From positions 1 to 54,367 of the forward strand of contig CAIYOY010000334.1 in the NCBI GenBank assembly GCA_903927905.1: a stretch of DNA of 54,367 bases, written 5' to 3'. The notes under the pieces are model-generated. The model was not told the DNA's origin, ran no database searches, and saw only the letters and a program-made list of their open reading frames with translations. Source of the DNA: an uncultured Verrucomicrobiales bacterium (GTDB lineage: Bacteria; Verrucomicrobiota; Verrucomicrobiia; Limisphaerales; Palsa-1400). The translations under genes and the position numbers were made by a program. Of this stretch, positions 8,491-16,642 are shown one piece after another; within the stretch, counting starts at the first letter, position 1; every line of letters starts with the position of its first letter.

Positions 8491-8751
8491 ATGCAGATCA
8501 CGAAACAGACCGTCGCCAGCCAGATCGCCGCGTATCTCCGTCATGAGATAACCCGCCCGCAGTTGGTGGATTGGGCGGAAAACGCGATGATGGAAGGCGA
8601 GTTTGCCGAACGCGAGACGCCCGTTTTGCGATCGGTCATTTCGCGCTTGGGTGTGGCCGATGTCCGGGCTTTTGGCCTTTCGTGGGAAGACTGCGAGCAA
8701 TTCCTGCATCAGCTCGGTTATGCGGCTCGAGTGGATGTGGTTGCGGCCTAA
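8491..8751 (+). CDS. Conserved small helical protein, 86 aa
   Basis: I chose the ATG at 8491 (a further ATG lies at 8482). The sequence starts MQITKQTVASQIAAYLRHE and continues with LVDWAENAMMEGEF, then RLGVADVRAFGLSWEDCEQF and LHQLGY. It is soluble, acidic and likely a helical bundle. Similar short proteins with the DWAENAMM and GLSWEDCE motifs occur widely beside mobile and regulatory genes, as I recall; no function is assigned. It is 10 nt after the preceding small gene, so the two are probably co-transcribed. Confidence 0.6.
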   Translation: MQITKQTVASQIAAYLRHEITRPQLVDWAENAMMEGEFAERETPVLRSVISRLGVADVRAFGLSWEDCEQFLHQLGYAARVDVVAA

Positions 8752-8777
8752 TTCCTTCTGGGAAAGAAATTCAAAAT

Positions 8778-8806
8778 TTGACACCTGCCCACCTGCCGCT
8801 TATACA
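8778..8806 (+). promoter_or_regulatory. Sigma70-type promoter of the peroxiredoxin-prmA pair
   Basis: TTGACA, 17 nt, TATACA: a near-consensus -35/-10 pair. The likely start is near 8813, leaving a leader of about 42 nt before the ATG at 8855. Confidence 0.7.
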
Positions 8807-8854
8807 GTCAGAGATTATTCGATTGATTATCTAAACCTTTAAACACAGAAAATT

Positions 8855-9334
8855 ATGCCTATCAAAGTTGGTTCCAAAGCCCCGGATTTCACCCTCAAGT
8901 CCAAAAATGCCACCGGTCTGGTGGATGTCAAACTCAGCGAAAATTTCGGCAAGAAAAACACCGTCCTCCTTTTCGTTCCCGCCGCCTTTACCGGTGTCTG
9001 CACCAAGGAATTGTGCGACATCTCGGCCGGCATGGATCAATATGCCAAACTCAACGCCACTGTCATCGGCCTCAGCATTGATACCCCGTTCGCGCAGGAA
9101 GCTTGGGCCAAGCAGGATAAAATCAGCATCACCCTGGTCAGTGATTTGAACAAGGAAACGACCAAAGCCTACGACGTCCTTTTCCCCATGCTCGCGGGCA
9201 TCGGCGACACGGCGGCGCGCGCGGCCTTCGTCATTGATAAAAACGGTGTCGTCCAATACGCCGAGCAAACCCCGACCCCGAAAGACTTGCCGAACTTTGA
9301 CGCGATCAAAGCCACGCTGGCCAAACTCGGCTAA
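8855..9334 (+). CDS. Peroxiredoxin
   Basis: 159 residues of the AhpC/TSA fold. The active site PAAFTGVCTKELC holds the peroxidatic Cys (about residue 49) after the Pro-x3-Thr-x2-Cys pattern, with a second Cys four residues later. SAPDF-like KAPDFTL at the start and a late Arg (TAARAAFVID) complete the signature. It most resembles the Prx5 or AhpE-type group; choosing between them needs a search. It reduces hydrogen peroxide or organic peroxides in the cytosol. A strong promoter lies in front and prmA overlaps its stop codon. Confidence 0.9.
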   Translation: MPIKVGSKAPDFTLKSKNATGLVDVKLSENFGKKNTVLLFVPAAFTGVCTKELCDISAGMDQYAKLNATVIGLSIDTPFAQEAWAKQDKISITLVSDLNKETTKAYDVLFPMLAGIGDTAARAAFVIDKNGVVQYAEQTPTPKDLPNFDAIKATLAKLG

Positions 9335-10218
9335 TGAAATCTTTCCTTTGGCAGATCTCGGTCAAGACCACTGCTGAAGCAGAAGAATCTGTGCGGGACG
9401 CCCTGGAAGAATTATTTCAGAGCGCCCCGTCTATTTATAGCAACGCTCGGACGAAGCGATCCGTCGTCACCGTTTATCAGGAGCAAAAGCCCGACGCGAA
9501 GTTGTTGGCGAAAATAAAACACCCCTATTTGGTCAAACGCTTGGCGCGCGAGAATTGGGCGGAATCCTGGAAGCGTCATTTCAAGCCCATCAATATCGGT
9601 CTCAGTCTTTTGATCAAACCGGGTTGGAGCAAACGTAAACCAGTCAAAGGCCAAGCCGTCGTCATCCTTGATCCCGGCCTGAGCTTCGGCACGGGCCATC
9701 ACGCCACCACTATGTTTTGTCTGCGGCAGATTGTCGCTTGTCGAACCAAAGGCCAACAATCGTTTCTCGATATCGGCAGCGGCTCGGGGATTTTGTCCAT
9801 CGCGGCGGCGAAAATTGGTTATGCGCCGATTGAATCGTTTGATTTTGATCCGGAAGCGGTTCGCGCCAGCCGTCAGAATGTGCGGCAAAATAAAGTTCAA
9901 TCCTGCGTTTGTCCGCGACAAAAGGACCTGACCACGCTGCCGTTGCGCGGAGCGAAACAATATGATTTGATCTGCGCGAATCTGATCTACGATTTGTTGA
10001 TCCAGGAAGCTGAGCGCATCGTCAACCGGCTCAAGCCCGGTGGGAATCTCATCCTGGCCGGCATTTTGCGGAGCCAGTTCGCACGGGTCGAAAAAAGATT
10101 TTTAAGTTTTGGCTTGCAAAAAATTTCAGGAAGTTCAGAAAAGGAATGGAAATCAGGGCAGTTTGCATTTCGCTCTTTGTGTGGCCGGAAATCGGCGCGC
10201 GGCAAAGTGAAAGTTTGA
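9334..10218 (+). CDS. prmA: Ribosomal protein L11 methyltransferase-like protein
   Basis: 294 residues. An N-terminal domain that contacts L11 is followed by the methyltransferase domain with DPGLSFGTGHHATT, the PrmA hallmark (the usual form is FGTGTHPTT), then FLDIGSGSGILSIAAAK for S-adenosylmethionine binding, and ICANLIYDLL in place of the usual NILA motif. Start ATG shares bases with the stop of the peroxiredoxin (TAATG), so translation is coupled. The departures from the standard motifs (GHHATT, NLIYDLL) leave some room for a related substrate. Confidence 0.85.
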   Translation: MKSFLWQISVKTTAEAEESVRDALEELFQSAPSIYSNARTKRSVVTVYQEQKPDAKLLAKIKHPYLVKRLARENWAESWKRHFKPINIGLSLLIKPGWSKRKPVKGQAVVILDPGLSFGTGHHATTMFCLRQIVACRTKGQQSFLDIGSGSGILSIAAAKIGYAPIESFDFDPEAVRASRQNVRQNKVQSCVCPRQKDLTTLPLRGAKQYDLICANLIYDLLIQEAERIVNRLKPGGNLILAGILRSQFARVEKRFLSFGLQKISGSSEKEWKSGQFAFRSLCGRKSARGKVKV

Positions 10219-10298
10219 ACGTCGCCAACCGTGTCCCGGTCTTATCATTGAGCGTCACAGATGACCATTCGGCATCTGTGTCACGAAAGGAACAAAGT

Positions 10299-10463
10299 AT
10301 GATAAAGACGATAAACTTGATTACTGAAGCCATTCGCAACACGAAGCATCCGTTTCCCCAGGTGGAAAATCAACCGGTCAAAGCCAAAAAAAACCGCTAC
10401 GAACGCCGCAAGATCCGGGAATATCTGCGCTTGGGCGATTGGGGCGGTGAAGTTGAAGCCTGA
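10299..10463 (+). CDS. Small basic protein, 54 aa
   Basis: A short gene behind prmA. The ATG at 10299 is preceded by a clear ribosome site (AAAGGAAC, 7-8 nt away), better than at most starts here; the frame is open further upstream but inside prmA. The product ends in KKNRYERRKIREYLRLGDWGG (given in part: RYERRKIREYLRLGDWGG), with a strongly basic helix and an aromatic tail. It has no recognised family. A nucleic-acid or ribosome contact is possible from its charge. Confidence 0.55.
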   Translation: MIKTINLITEAIRNTKHPFPQVENQPVKAKKNRYERRKIREYLRLGDWGGEVEA

Positions 10464-10469
10464 AGAGAA

Positions 10470-12188
10470 TCAAAACGGCCCCAGTATCACGCGGCCGCTC
10501 TCCGAGGCATTGATAAAGTAACCTACGCCATAGGGGATCGGGGCATAGCTGCTCTTGGGAATGATTATCCCCTGGAAAGCCTGTGCCCCCGGATAGGTTT
10601 GTGAGGGGGACAGGAACGTGCCGCTAAAGGTGCCGGTCGCAGGATCGAAAGTCACTTTCAACTGGGCCGAGTTGTCATCGGTCACCTTCAGCGTGTTGCT
10701 GATCCGCTTGTAAGAAAGCTGATTGCCAAAACCGCCACCAATCGTGTCTCCCGTGAAGTGGATCACGCCCGAAGTCCAACCCAATTGCCCTCCGGCTGAC
10801 GTGCCGGGATAACGGACGCCAAAAATCGGCAGCGGCTGGAAAGTAAAGCCACCGGGATACAGTGATGACGCCGTGGCCGGACGGTTCCACGTCACGTTGG
10901 AACCGCGAACGTCCAAGGTCGTCAGGTTGGTGAATTGCAGCCAGCCGATGAGCAATCCGCCACCATTATTGCGTGGTATATAAAAAGCAAAGGTTCCATC
11001 CGCGTTCATGCCTGATGAAAAGGTCAAAGGCTCCGCCGAATCGGGCATGGAAAGGGTCAAAGTCACCGCTCCGCCCGCGCCAACAATCGCACTGCCAAAA
11101 CCAAATCCTTGCGGGACTGAACTATCGCCACCATCTCCCAGAGGGCCAACCGCGAGATTGTAACGACCCAAGCGCGGATGGGCGGCCACATACTTCGCTT
11201 TTTGCCCAAAGATATTGAACACCTTGTTGCTGAGGGTGACTGTCCCGCCGAAGCCGCCTAATTTTGGATTTGTAGCTATGACTAAATGCAGGCTGATCGT
11301 CGCCGCAGCATTGGTTCCGCGTGGAATGGCCACATCCGCCGCCGCCGTTCCATCCTGATAATCCTGAAAAGCGCCGCTGATCGGAAAACTGGATCCACGC
11401 CATAAAAATCGGCCGGAAAAAGCGCCGGTGGTGGTCGTGGTCACGGCCACAAAACCTGACTTTCCCGCTCCCACGACGGAATTGGTCAGGGGCGCGGAAT
11501 TCGTTCTTCCTGCCAAATTATCCACCCCATATAAACCGCGATAGGAACCTTTCAGGGGGACGAAAAGGTTGGTCACAAACCGGGCGACCAACAGTTCGCT
11601 GTCCTGCATGATGAAATTCAGGACCGGGTTGGTTCCAAGGAGCGTGCCGTTGCCGTCGGACCAATCGGCAAAAATCCAGCCTCGCGACGGACGGGCCGTT
11701 GCCCGATAACTTTTATTGATCAGCAGCGTTTCTTGGTCGGTCACGCCCGAAACCGTTCCGCCAGTGCCCGACCCGTCATCCACGGTAGCCACGGTCAGGG
11801 TGCTTGGCACGGCGTAAAAAAAAGTGCGTTTAATGGCCAGGGAATTATTCCCGGCACGATCGGTGGCCCAGGCCCTGAAGGTGTTCGTGCCGGGCGAAAA
11901 AGCGATGCCCTGTGAATCCGTTGAAAAATTCCAATTCGTGGTCCCGCTGGCTGGGTAAGTCACCCCCTGAAAAAGAATCGTCACTCCCGCAACGCCGCCT
12001 GCATCGGTAGCCTTTCCGATGATGGGGGCGGAACCGTCGGTGACTTGGGCGTTATTGGCCGGATAAGTGATGGTGATCACCGGGGGTGTTTTATCAACGA
12101 CCGGCACCGGGGCCACAGCGGCCGCGAACACCGAAGCGCAGCAAAGTGACAGGCTGGCAATGGCTAAAAATGGGGTGGCCGCTTTCAT
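10470..12188 (-). CDS. Secreted protein with Ig-like domain and repeated beta domains
   Basis: 572 residues from the ATG at 12188 (a TTG at 12203 is less likely). A signal peptide (LAIASLSLCCASVFAA) is followed by an Ig-like/Big domain around residues 35-125 with PPVITITYPANNAQV and RAWATDRAGNNS, a short InlB-type beta region (WSDGNGTLLGTNPVL), and then two beta-rich modules with G-x-Y-R/G-x-F patterns: one from GSYRGLYG to GRYNLAVG, a second from GFGFGSAIVG to GYFINASESG. Such modules are common in verrucomicrobial secreted proteins. Likely a surface or extracellular binding protein. It converges on prmA and is divergent from the glycosidase. Confidence 0.75.
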   Translation of the reverse strand: MKAATPFLAIASLSLCCASVFAAAVAPVPVVDKTPPVITITYPANNAQVTDGSAPIIGKATDAGGVAGVTILFQGVTYPASGTTNWNFSTDSQGIAFSPGTNTFRAWATDRAGNNSLAIKRTFFYAVPSTLTVATVDDGSGTGGTVSGVTDQETLLINKSYRATARPSRGWIFADWSDGNGTLLGTNPVLNFIMQDSELLVARFVTNLFVPLKGSYRGLYGVDNLAGRTNSAPLTNSVVGAGKSGFVAVTTTTTGAFSGRFLWRGSSFPISGAFQDYQDGTAAADVAIPRGTNAAATISLHLVIATNPKLGGFGGTVTLSNKVFNIFGQKAKYVAAHPRLGRYNLAVGPLGDGGDSSVPQGFGFGSAIVGAGGAVTLTLSMPDSAEPLTFSSGMNADGTFAFYIPRNNGGGLLIGWLQFTNLTTLDVRGSNVTWNRPATASSLYPGGFTFQPLPIFGVRYPGTSAGGQLGWTSGVIHFTGDTIGGGFGNQLSYKRISNTLKVTDDNSAQLKVTFDPATGTFSGTFLSPSQTYPGAQAFQGIIIPKSSYAPIPYGVGYFINASESGRVILGPF

Positions 12189-12215
12189 AACGCTTGATTT
12201 CAAATTAGAGGCATA

Positions 12216-12244
12216 TTTATCTCAAAAATAGGGCGAATAGTCAA
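12216..12244 (-). promoter_or_regulatory. Possible promoter of the secreted Ig protein
   Basis: On the minus strand TTGACT, 17 nt, GATAAA (4 of 6 matches in the -10). The start of transcription would lie about 20 nt before the ATG at 12188. Confidence 0.4.
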
Positions 12245-12341
12245 TCTGCAAAGCGAATTCAATTGGACATCGGGCGCGACTTGGCACCCGCGCCATGAAT
12301 TATAGGTCAGGTCATCGGTCTGGCCACGCCGGTCCGGGGGG

Positions 12342-12379
12342 GGGCGGGACGCCCACCCTCTACGTCAGGCGGGACGCCC
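12342..12379. repeat. Two direct copies of a GC-rich palindrome
   Basis: GGGCGGGACGCCC (12342-12354) recurs as GGCGGGACGCC (12368-12378), each able to fold on itself with a GGA loop. They lie in the 249-bp gap between the secreted protein and the glycosidase. The gap otherwise shows only the promoter above. Confidence 0.55.
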
Positions 12380-12437
12380 GACGCCACAATCTTCCTGCTT
12401 GTAAAACGGGCTTAAAGCAGCAAGCTTTTGCTGCCTT

Positions 12438-15002
12438 ATGAAAGGTCCTACGGTTTTTGCTTCCATCTTGCGGGGTCTGCGCCATTTCGTAGTGGTGTTG
12501 TGCCTCATGGCGGCGGCTCGCGTGGCGGGCGAGGAGGAGAATCAAAACAACAAGCTGCTGGCCGACTGCGCCCAGCGGCTGGGAGAAGCCCAAGTAAAGC
12601 ACTGGTTGATTGAGGACCTGGCGCGGCAGTTTGACCGGGCGCTTTCTTATCAACCCGACACGGACTCCGCCCAGTTCCAACGGCTCCAAGCGGCTTTGAA
12701 TGAAACTCACGATCAACTGGATCAGGCCCGCAGCTTGTACAAGCGAATTTATAATCATGACGTGGAAAATCATGCGGTCGCTTTGCATGCGTTGCTGGAG
12801 GCCATCGTCGCGGCGGATAATAAGAGCGAGGGTTTCGCCCTGATTCTGCTCAATGGCCTGGGCCAGAAAGAGGCCGGTCCACAATTTCAGGCGTTGCCGG
12901 TGCGGGACGAGGATTTGCGCGGGGCGTGGGGCAGTAAACTGATCGGCAACTATTTCAAGCCGAAACGAATGTTGTTCGGCAGCTCGGGCAAGGCTGGGGA
13001 TAATCGCCTGTTGCCGTTGGATTTTGATTTTAGCCAGGGATTGATCGGGCAGTTCGTGCCGATGCCCGCCATCGGTGAGGTGAAATTTCCGGACGGAATG
13101 ACGAATCAATCGGCCCCGGCTTATTCCTGGATGAAAACCAACCACGTGGGTTATCACTACTGGGCCGGGATTTATAACAAGCAGAACACTTATATCGCGC
13201 CGTGGTTCATGCAAGAGAACGAGTCGGACGATGATGTCTGGCTGCGGCTGGAAGATGAAAAATATCCCAAGCGCACCGGGGAATGGGCCCAGGTCAATAT
13301 CTGGAACCGGCACGTGCAGGACTATTTGAAGGATTATGCGCAGACCCAGGCCCGCGCCTTGCGCAATGATCCGTTTCTGGTCTGCTATGATTATGCGACT
13401 GACCCTCATCCTTACGGCGCGCAGGCGGCGGGCCAGGCGCAATACAGCGGTTACAACGACAGCGCGCTAAAGGCCTTCCACGAGCGCCTCCAGCAAAAAT
13501 ATAAAACCATCGAAAATCTCAACGCTCTCTGGAAGAAAACCTACCCGAGTTTTGAAAGCATCAAACCGCCGCCCGATCCCTTCGTGACCTTCCCGGAGAA
13601 GGCCACGCCTTTGAGTTATGAATTCAATGTGTTCCGCTTTGACAGCCAGACCCGATTTTGGAAATCCATTTGTGACGCGTTTCATAGGGGCGATCCGTTC
13701 AAGCCGGTGGTGGCGAATGTCAGCCAGTACATGAGCGGTTGGCCAGTGGAGGCGCTGGACGCTTACGGCATGCAGAAAAACGGAGCGGCGGACTGGTTTG
13801 ACATGCACATGAACAATTATGGGCCAAACATAGCGGAACAGATTTATCTTTACAGCTTGTGCCGGATGACGAAAAAGACGCCGGTGCAATTCGAGTATGT
13901 CTGGACTTTTCCACGGGTCGGGCCGGTGGATGAAACCAATGAAACCGATTTCCAGAAAGTCGGCGAAGCCAGCGTCTGGCGGAACATGGCGTGGGGCAAA
14001 AAAGCGCTGGTGTTCCAGGATGCGGACAAAGACGCGCCCGGCTTTCACAATGCGCTGCTGGATCGGGAAGTGGACTATTCCATTCTTCGCCCCTCGGCCT
14101 GCATCATTCCCACGATCAAACGGCGGACCCTTCGTTACAACGAAATTTTGGCGCAGACCGAATTGCCCCAGCCGGACATCATCGTGCTTCAGCCAACGAC
14201 TTCGATCCTGAACGGTCCGCCATTCCATCCCAGCCAAAGTTTCGGCTATCATCTCGGCGTCACCATGCATGGGGTCCATGACATGTTGTTCCCGAAAAAT
14301 TATCCGTTTCTTTATCTGCCGGAAGAAGCGGTCACGGATGAGCGGTATGATCTTTCGAAACAAAAAGTCATCATCCTGCCGGAGGCGGCTTATCTGCCGG
14401 TGGCGCTCACCGAAAAAATCATGACTTGGGTGAAGAATGGCGGCACCCTGATCTGCTGCGGAGTGCCGGGGGTCTGGAATGCGTATGGCGTGAATGATTT
14501 AGGCCTGGTGACCCACGTTTTTGGCCGAACCGAAGTCAAAGATACTTCCGCTGGAAAATGGAAATGGGACTGGAAATTATTGGATAAAAGTCCTGACGTC
14601 GAAGTAATAACCAACGGCGGCAAGGTGATCGGCGCAGCGGCGACTTTCTGGAAAGGCCGGATGTTGGTGGCGACGGCGGATTACAGCCCGGCCGTTTTGC
14701 AGAAATTATTTTACGCCGAGTTGGACAGGGCCATCGGATCACGTCCGTTTGTTTGCGCGAAGAATGCGTTTGAAGTGGTGTTGCGGGATGATGGCTTTGG
14801 TCATAAGTATCTTTTTGTGCTGAATCCGCATACGCGGGAAGTGCGGAAGGATGAATTTCTGTTGCCGGGAAATTTTTCGCAATGCCTGGATCTCGGGATC
14901 GGTTCCGGCGTGCCGATGCCGGTGGCCATCAATCATGGCACCACGAAGTTTTCGCTGACCTTGCAGCCGGGTGAGGGCACGGTCATTGCCTTGAAGAATT
15001 AG
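12438..15002 (+). CDS. Secreted GH42-like beta-galactosidase-type protein
   Basis: 854 residues with a signal peptide (HFVVVLCLMAAARVAG). A predicted helical region (35-150) precedes a TIM-barrel-like part. KAFHERLQQKY, TIENLNALW and FESIKPPPDP match the family pattern that follows the catalytic acid in GH42 enzymes, and QFEYVWTFPRVG matches the nucleophile region. A GATase-like domain (VIILPEAAYL to CCGVPG) and a C-terminal beta-sandwich follow, as in GH42. The usual NE motif of the acid/base is replaced: the corresponding stretch reads CYDYATDPHPYG. The enzyme may therefore act differently or not at all. It likely works on galactose-containing plant polymers or on another glycoside outside the cytoplasm. 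Confidence 0.72.
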   Translation: MKGPTVFASILRGLRHFVVVLCLMAAARVAGEEENQNNKLLADCAQRLGEAQVKHWLIEDLARQFDRALSYQPDTDSAQFQRLQAALNETHDQLDQARSLYKRIYNHDVENHAVALHALLEAIVAADNKSEGFALILLNGLGQKEAGPQFQALPVRDEDLRGAWGSKLIGNYFKPKRMLFGSSGKAGDNRLLPLDFDFSQGLIGQFVPMPAIGEVKFPDGMTNQSAPAYSWMKTNHVGYHYWAGIYNKQNTYIAPWFMQENESDDDVWLRLEDEKYPKRTGEWAQVNIWNRHVQDYLKDYAQTQARALRNDPFLVCYDYATDPHPYGAQAAGQAQYSGYNDSALKAFHERLQQKYKTIENLNALWKKTYPSFESIKPPPDPFVTFPEKATPLSYEFNVFRFDSQTRFWKSICDAFHRGDPFKPVVANVSQYMSGWPVEALDAYGMQKNGAADWFDMHMNNYGPNIAEQIYLYSLCRMTKKTPVQFEYVWTFPRVGPVDETNETDFQKVGEASVWRNMAWGKKALVFQDADKDAPGFHNALLDREVDYSILRPSACIIPTIKRRTLRYNEILAQTELPQPDIIVLQPTTSILNGPPFHPSQSFGYHLGVTMHGVHDMLFPKNYPFLYLPEEAVTDERYDLSKQKVIILPEAAYLPVALTEKIMTWVKNGGTLICCGVPGVWNAYGVNDLGLVTHVFGRTEVKDTSAGKWKWDWKLLDKSPDVEVITNGGKVIGAAATFWKGRMLVATADYSPAVLQKLFYAELDRAIGSRPFVCAKNAFEVVLRDDGFGHKYLFVLNPHTREVRKDEFLLPGNFSQCLDLGIGSGVPMPVAINHGTTKFSLTLQPGEGTVIALKN

Positions 15003-15088
15003 CGCGTTAAAAAATCCTGTGGTCATTTCCAGTTGCGAATTGCCGCCGGGCCGTTACCGTGATGGCGAATTGTCATCTTAAATTTAAA

Positions 15089-16069
15089 ATGCCGCCGATC
15101 ATTCAAGTGCAGGGTTTGACCAAGAGTTTCCGAACTTACAAAAAAGAGCCGGGCTTGAGCGGCGCTTTGCGCGGGCTGGTCCATCGCAAATACGAAACCA
15201 CCATCGCGGTCAATGAAGTCAGTTTCAATATTGAAGAAGGCGAACTGGTCGGGTTCCTCGGCCCGAATGGCGCGGGCAAAACCACCACGCTCAAAATGTT
15301 GGCGGGCCTGCTTTATCCGACCGGCGGCCAAGCGCGAGTGCTGGATTATGTCCCGTGGGAACGGAAGGATGGTTATCGCCGGCAATTTGCGTTGTTGCTC
15401 GGGCAGAAGAATCAACTTTGGTGGGATTTGCCGGCTTCGGAATCCCTGGATTTAAACGGCAAAATTTACGGCATCGCGCAGGATGTTTTCGCCAAGCGGG
15501 TCGGCGAGTTGACGGAGTTGCTCAACGTGAAGGACAAACTCAACGTCATGGTGCGGGAACTTTCGCTGGGCGAACGGATGAAGATGGAGTTGATCGCTTC
15601 GCTGTTGCATCAGCCGAAAATTTTATTTCTCGATGAACCCACCATCGGGCTGGACGTGATTTCACAAAAAACGGTGCGCGAATTTTTACGGCACTACAAC
15701 AGCACGAACAAGACGACCATCGTGCTGACCAGCCATTACATGAACGACATCCAGGAGCTTTGCCAGCGAGTCATCATCATTGATCACGGAAAAATATTTT
15801 TCGATGGCAAGCTGAGCGAGATCGTGGATCGGTTCGCCGATTTCAAGATTCTGAGCATGACCTGGCAAACGGGGGCCGCCGTGCCGGCGGTGGATTTTGC
15901 CAAATATGGCGAAGTGCTGAAACAGAGCGCGAATCAGATCCAGCTCAAGATCAAGCGTTCGCAGGTGATCACCGCCTGCAAACATCTGCTGGACCAATTG
16001 CCGGTCAACGACATTGACATCGAAGAAGTGCCGATTGAAGAGGTCATCCGGCAGATCTTTGCCCGGTAA
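15089..16069 (+). CDS. ABC-2 type transporter ATP-binding protein
   Basis: 326 residues from the ATG at 15089; GTG/ATG codons at 15059/15062 would add ten residues. Walker A GPNGAGKTT, Q-loop LLLGQKNQLWWD, signature LSLGERMKMEL, Walker B ILFLDEPTIGLD and a switch His in LTSHYM are all intact, and a C-terminal extension follows from about residue 240. The GQKNQLWWD Q-loop is typical of the exporter group whose partners are two DUF990-type permeases. No permease gene lies nearby: the next gene is on the opposite strand. It is thus an orphan ATPase, perhaps paired with a membrane part elsewhere in the genome. Confidence 0.88.
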   Translation: MPPIIQVQGLTKSFRTYKKEPGLSGALRGLVHRKYETTIAVNEVSFNIEEGELVGFLGPNGAGKTTTLKMLAGLLYPTGGQARVLDYVPWERKDGYRRQFALLLGQKNQLWWDLPASESLDLNGKIYGIAQDVFAKRVGELTELLNVKDKLNVMVRELSLGERMKMELIASLLHQPKILFLDEPTIGLDVISQKTVREFLRHYNSTNKTTIVLTSHYMNDIQELCQRVIIIDHGKIFFDGKLSEIVDRFADFKILSMTWQTGAAVPAVDFAKYGEVLKQSANQIQLKIKRSQVITACKHLLDQLPVNDIDIEEVPIEEVIRQIFAR

Positions 16070-16074
16070 AATTA

Positions 16075-16172
16075 GGTGGTGGCACAGTTTGATGAAAAAG
16101 ATTAGTTGCCCATAAAACACCCCGGCTCGCGAGTACGACTCGCCCCACCTTTTCAGCAAACTGCACCACTAC
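16075..16172. repeat. Palindromic dispersed element, copy 1
   Basis: About 98 bp between two converging genes. Imperfect inverted ends (GGCACAGTTTG / CAAACTGCACCAC) enclose a 32-bp core at 16118-16149 identical to the one at 32579-32610; inside it GCGAGT-ACG-ACTCGC makes a small hairpin. The middle left part (TTAGTTGCCC against TAAGTTCCCC) is partly conserved. It may stop transcription from both sides. Confidence 0.8.
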
Positions 16173-16178
16173 ATAAAT

Positions 16179-16631
16179 TTATTTGAACGCATCCGCTGGC
16201 GCGGGCTGGTTGATGACCAGCCAATAGTACCCGAGTTGGCGGATGATTTCCTGAAAATCCGCGAAATTGATCGGCTTCTGGATGTAACTGTTCACCCCCA
16301 ATTGATAGCCCTCGATCATGTCTTTCTGCTGGCGTGATGAGGTCATGACCACGACCGGTACCGCCTTGGTGCGGGGATCATTTTTTATGGCGCGCAATAC
16401 TTCCAGGCCGTCCACCTTGGGCAATTTCAGATCGAGCAAGACAACTTTGGGCGGAGAGTCAAAGGTGCGATGACTATGAGGGCCGCGGCAGAAAAGGAAA
16501 TCAAGAGCTTCCTCGCCATCGCGGGCCACATGGATGTTGTTGGCGAAATTGTGGCGTTTGAGGGCCAGCAGGGTGAGCTCGAGATCATTGGGGTTGTCTT
16601 CAACCAATAGAATTTCAATCGCGGTATTCAT
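16179..16631 (-). CDS. Single-domain response regulator (Rcp1-like)
   Basis: 150 residues forming only a receiver domain. Acidic pocket E11-D12, phosphoacceptor D67 in VLLDLKLP, Thr/Ser in VVVMTSS, and Lys in YIQKPI are present. The insert after the third beta-strand (FCRGPHSHRTFDSP) resembles that of response regulators of phytochrome-type kinases. No output domain is attached, so it must act through protein contacts or phosphotransfer. It follows the histidine kinase by 11 nt and closes the TonB-receptor operon. Confidence 0.92.
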   Translation of the reverse strand: MNTAIEILLVEDNPNDLELTLLALKRHNFANNIHVARDGEEALDFLFCRGPHSHRTFDSPPKVVLLDLKLPKVDGLEVLRAIKNDPRTKAVPVVVMTSSRQQKDMIEGYQLGVNSYIQKPINFADFQEIIRQLGYYWLVINQPAPADAFK

Positions 16632-16642
16632 AACTTTTCTTT

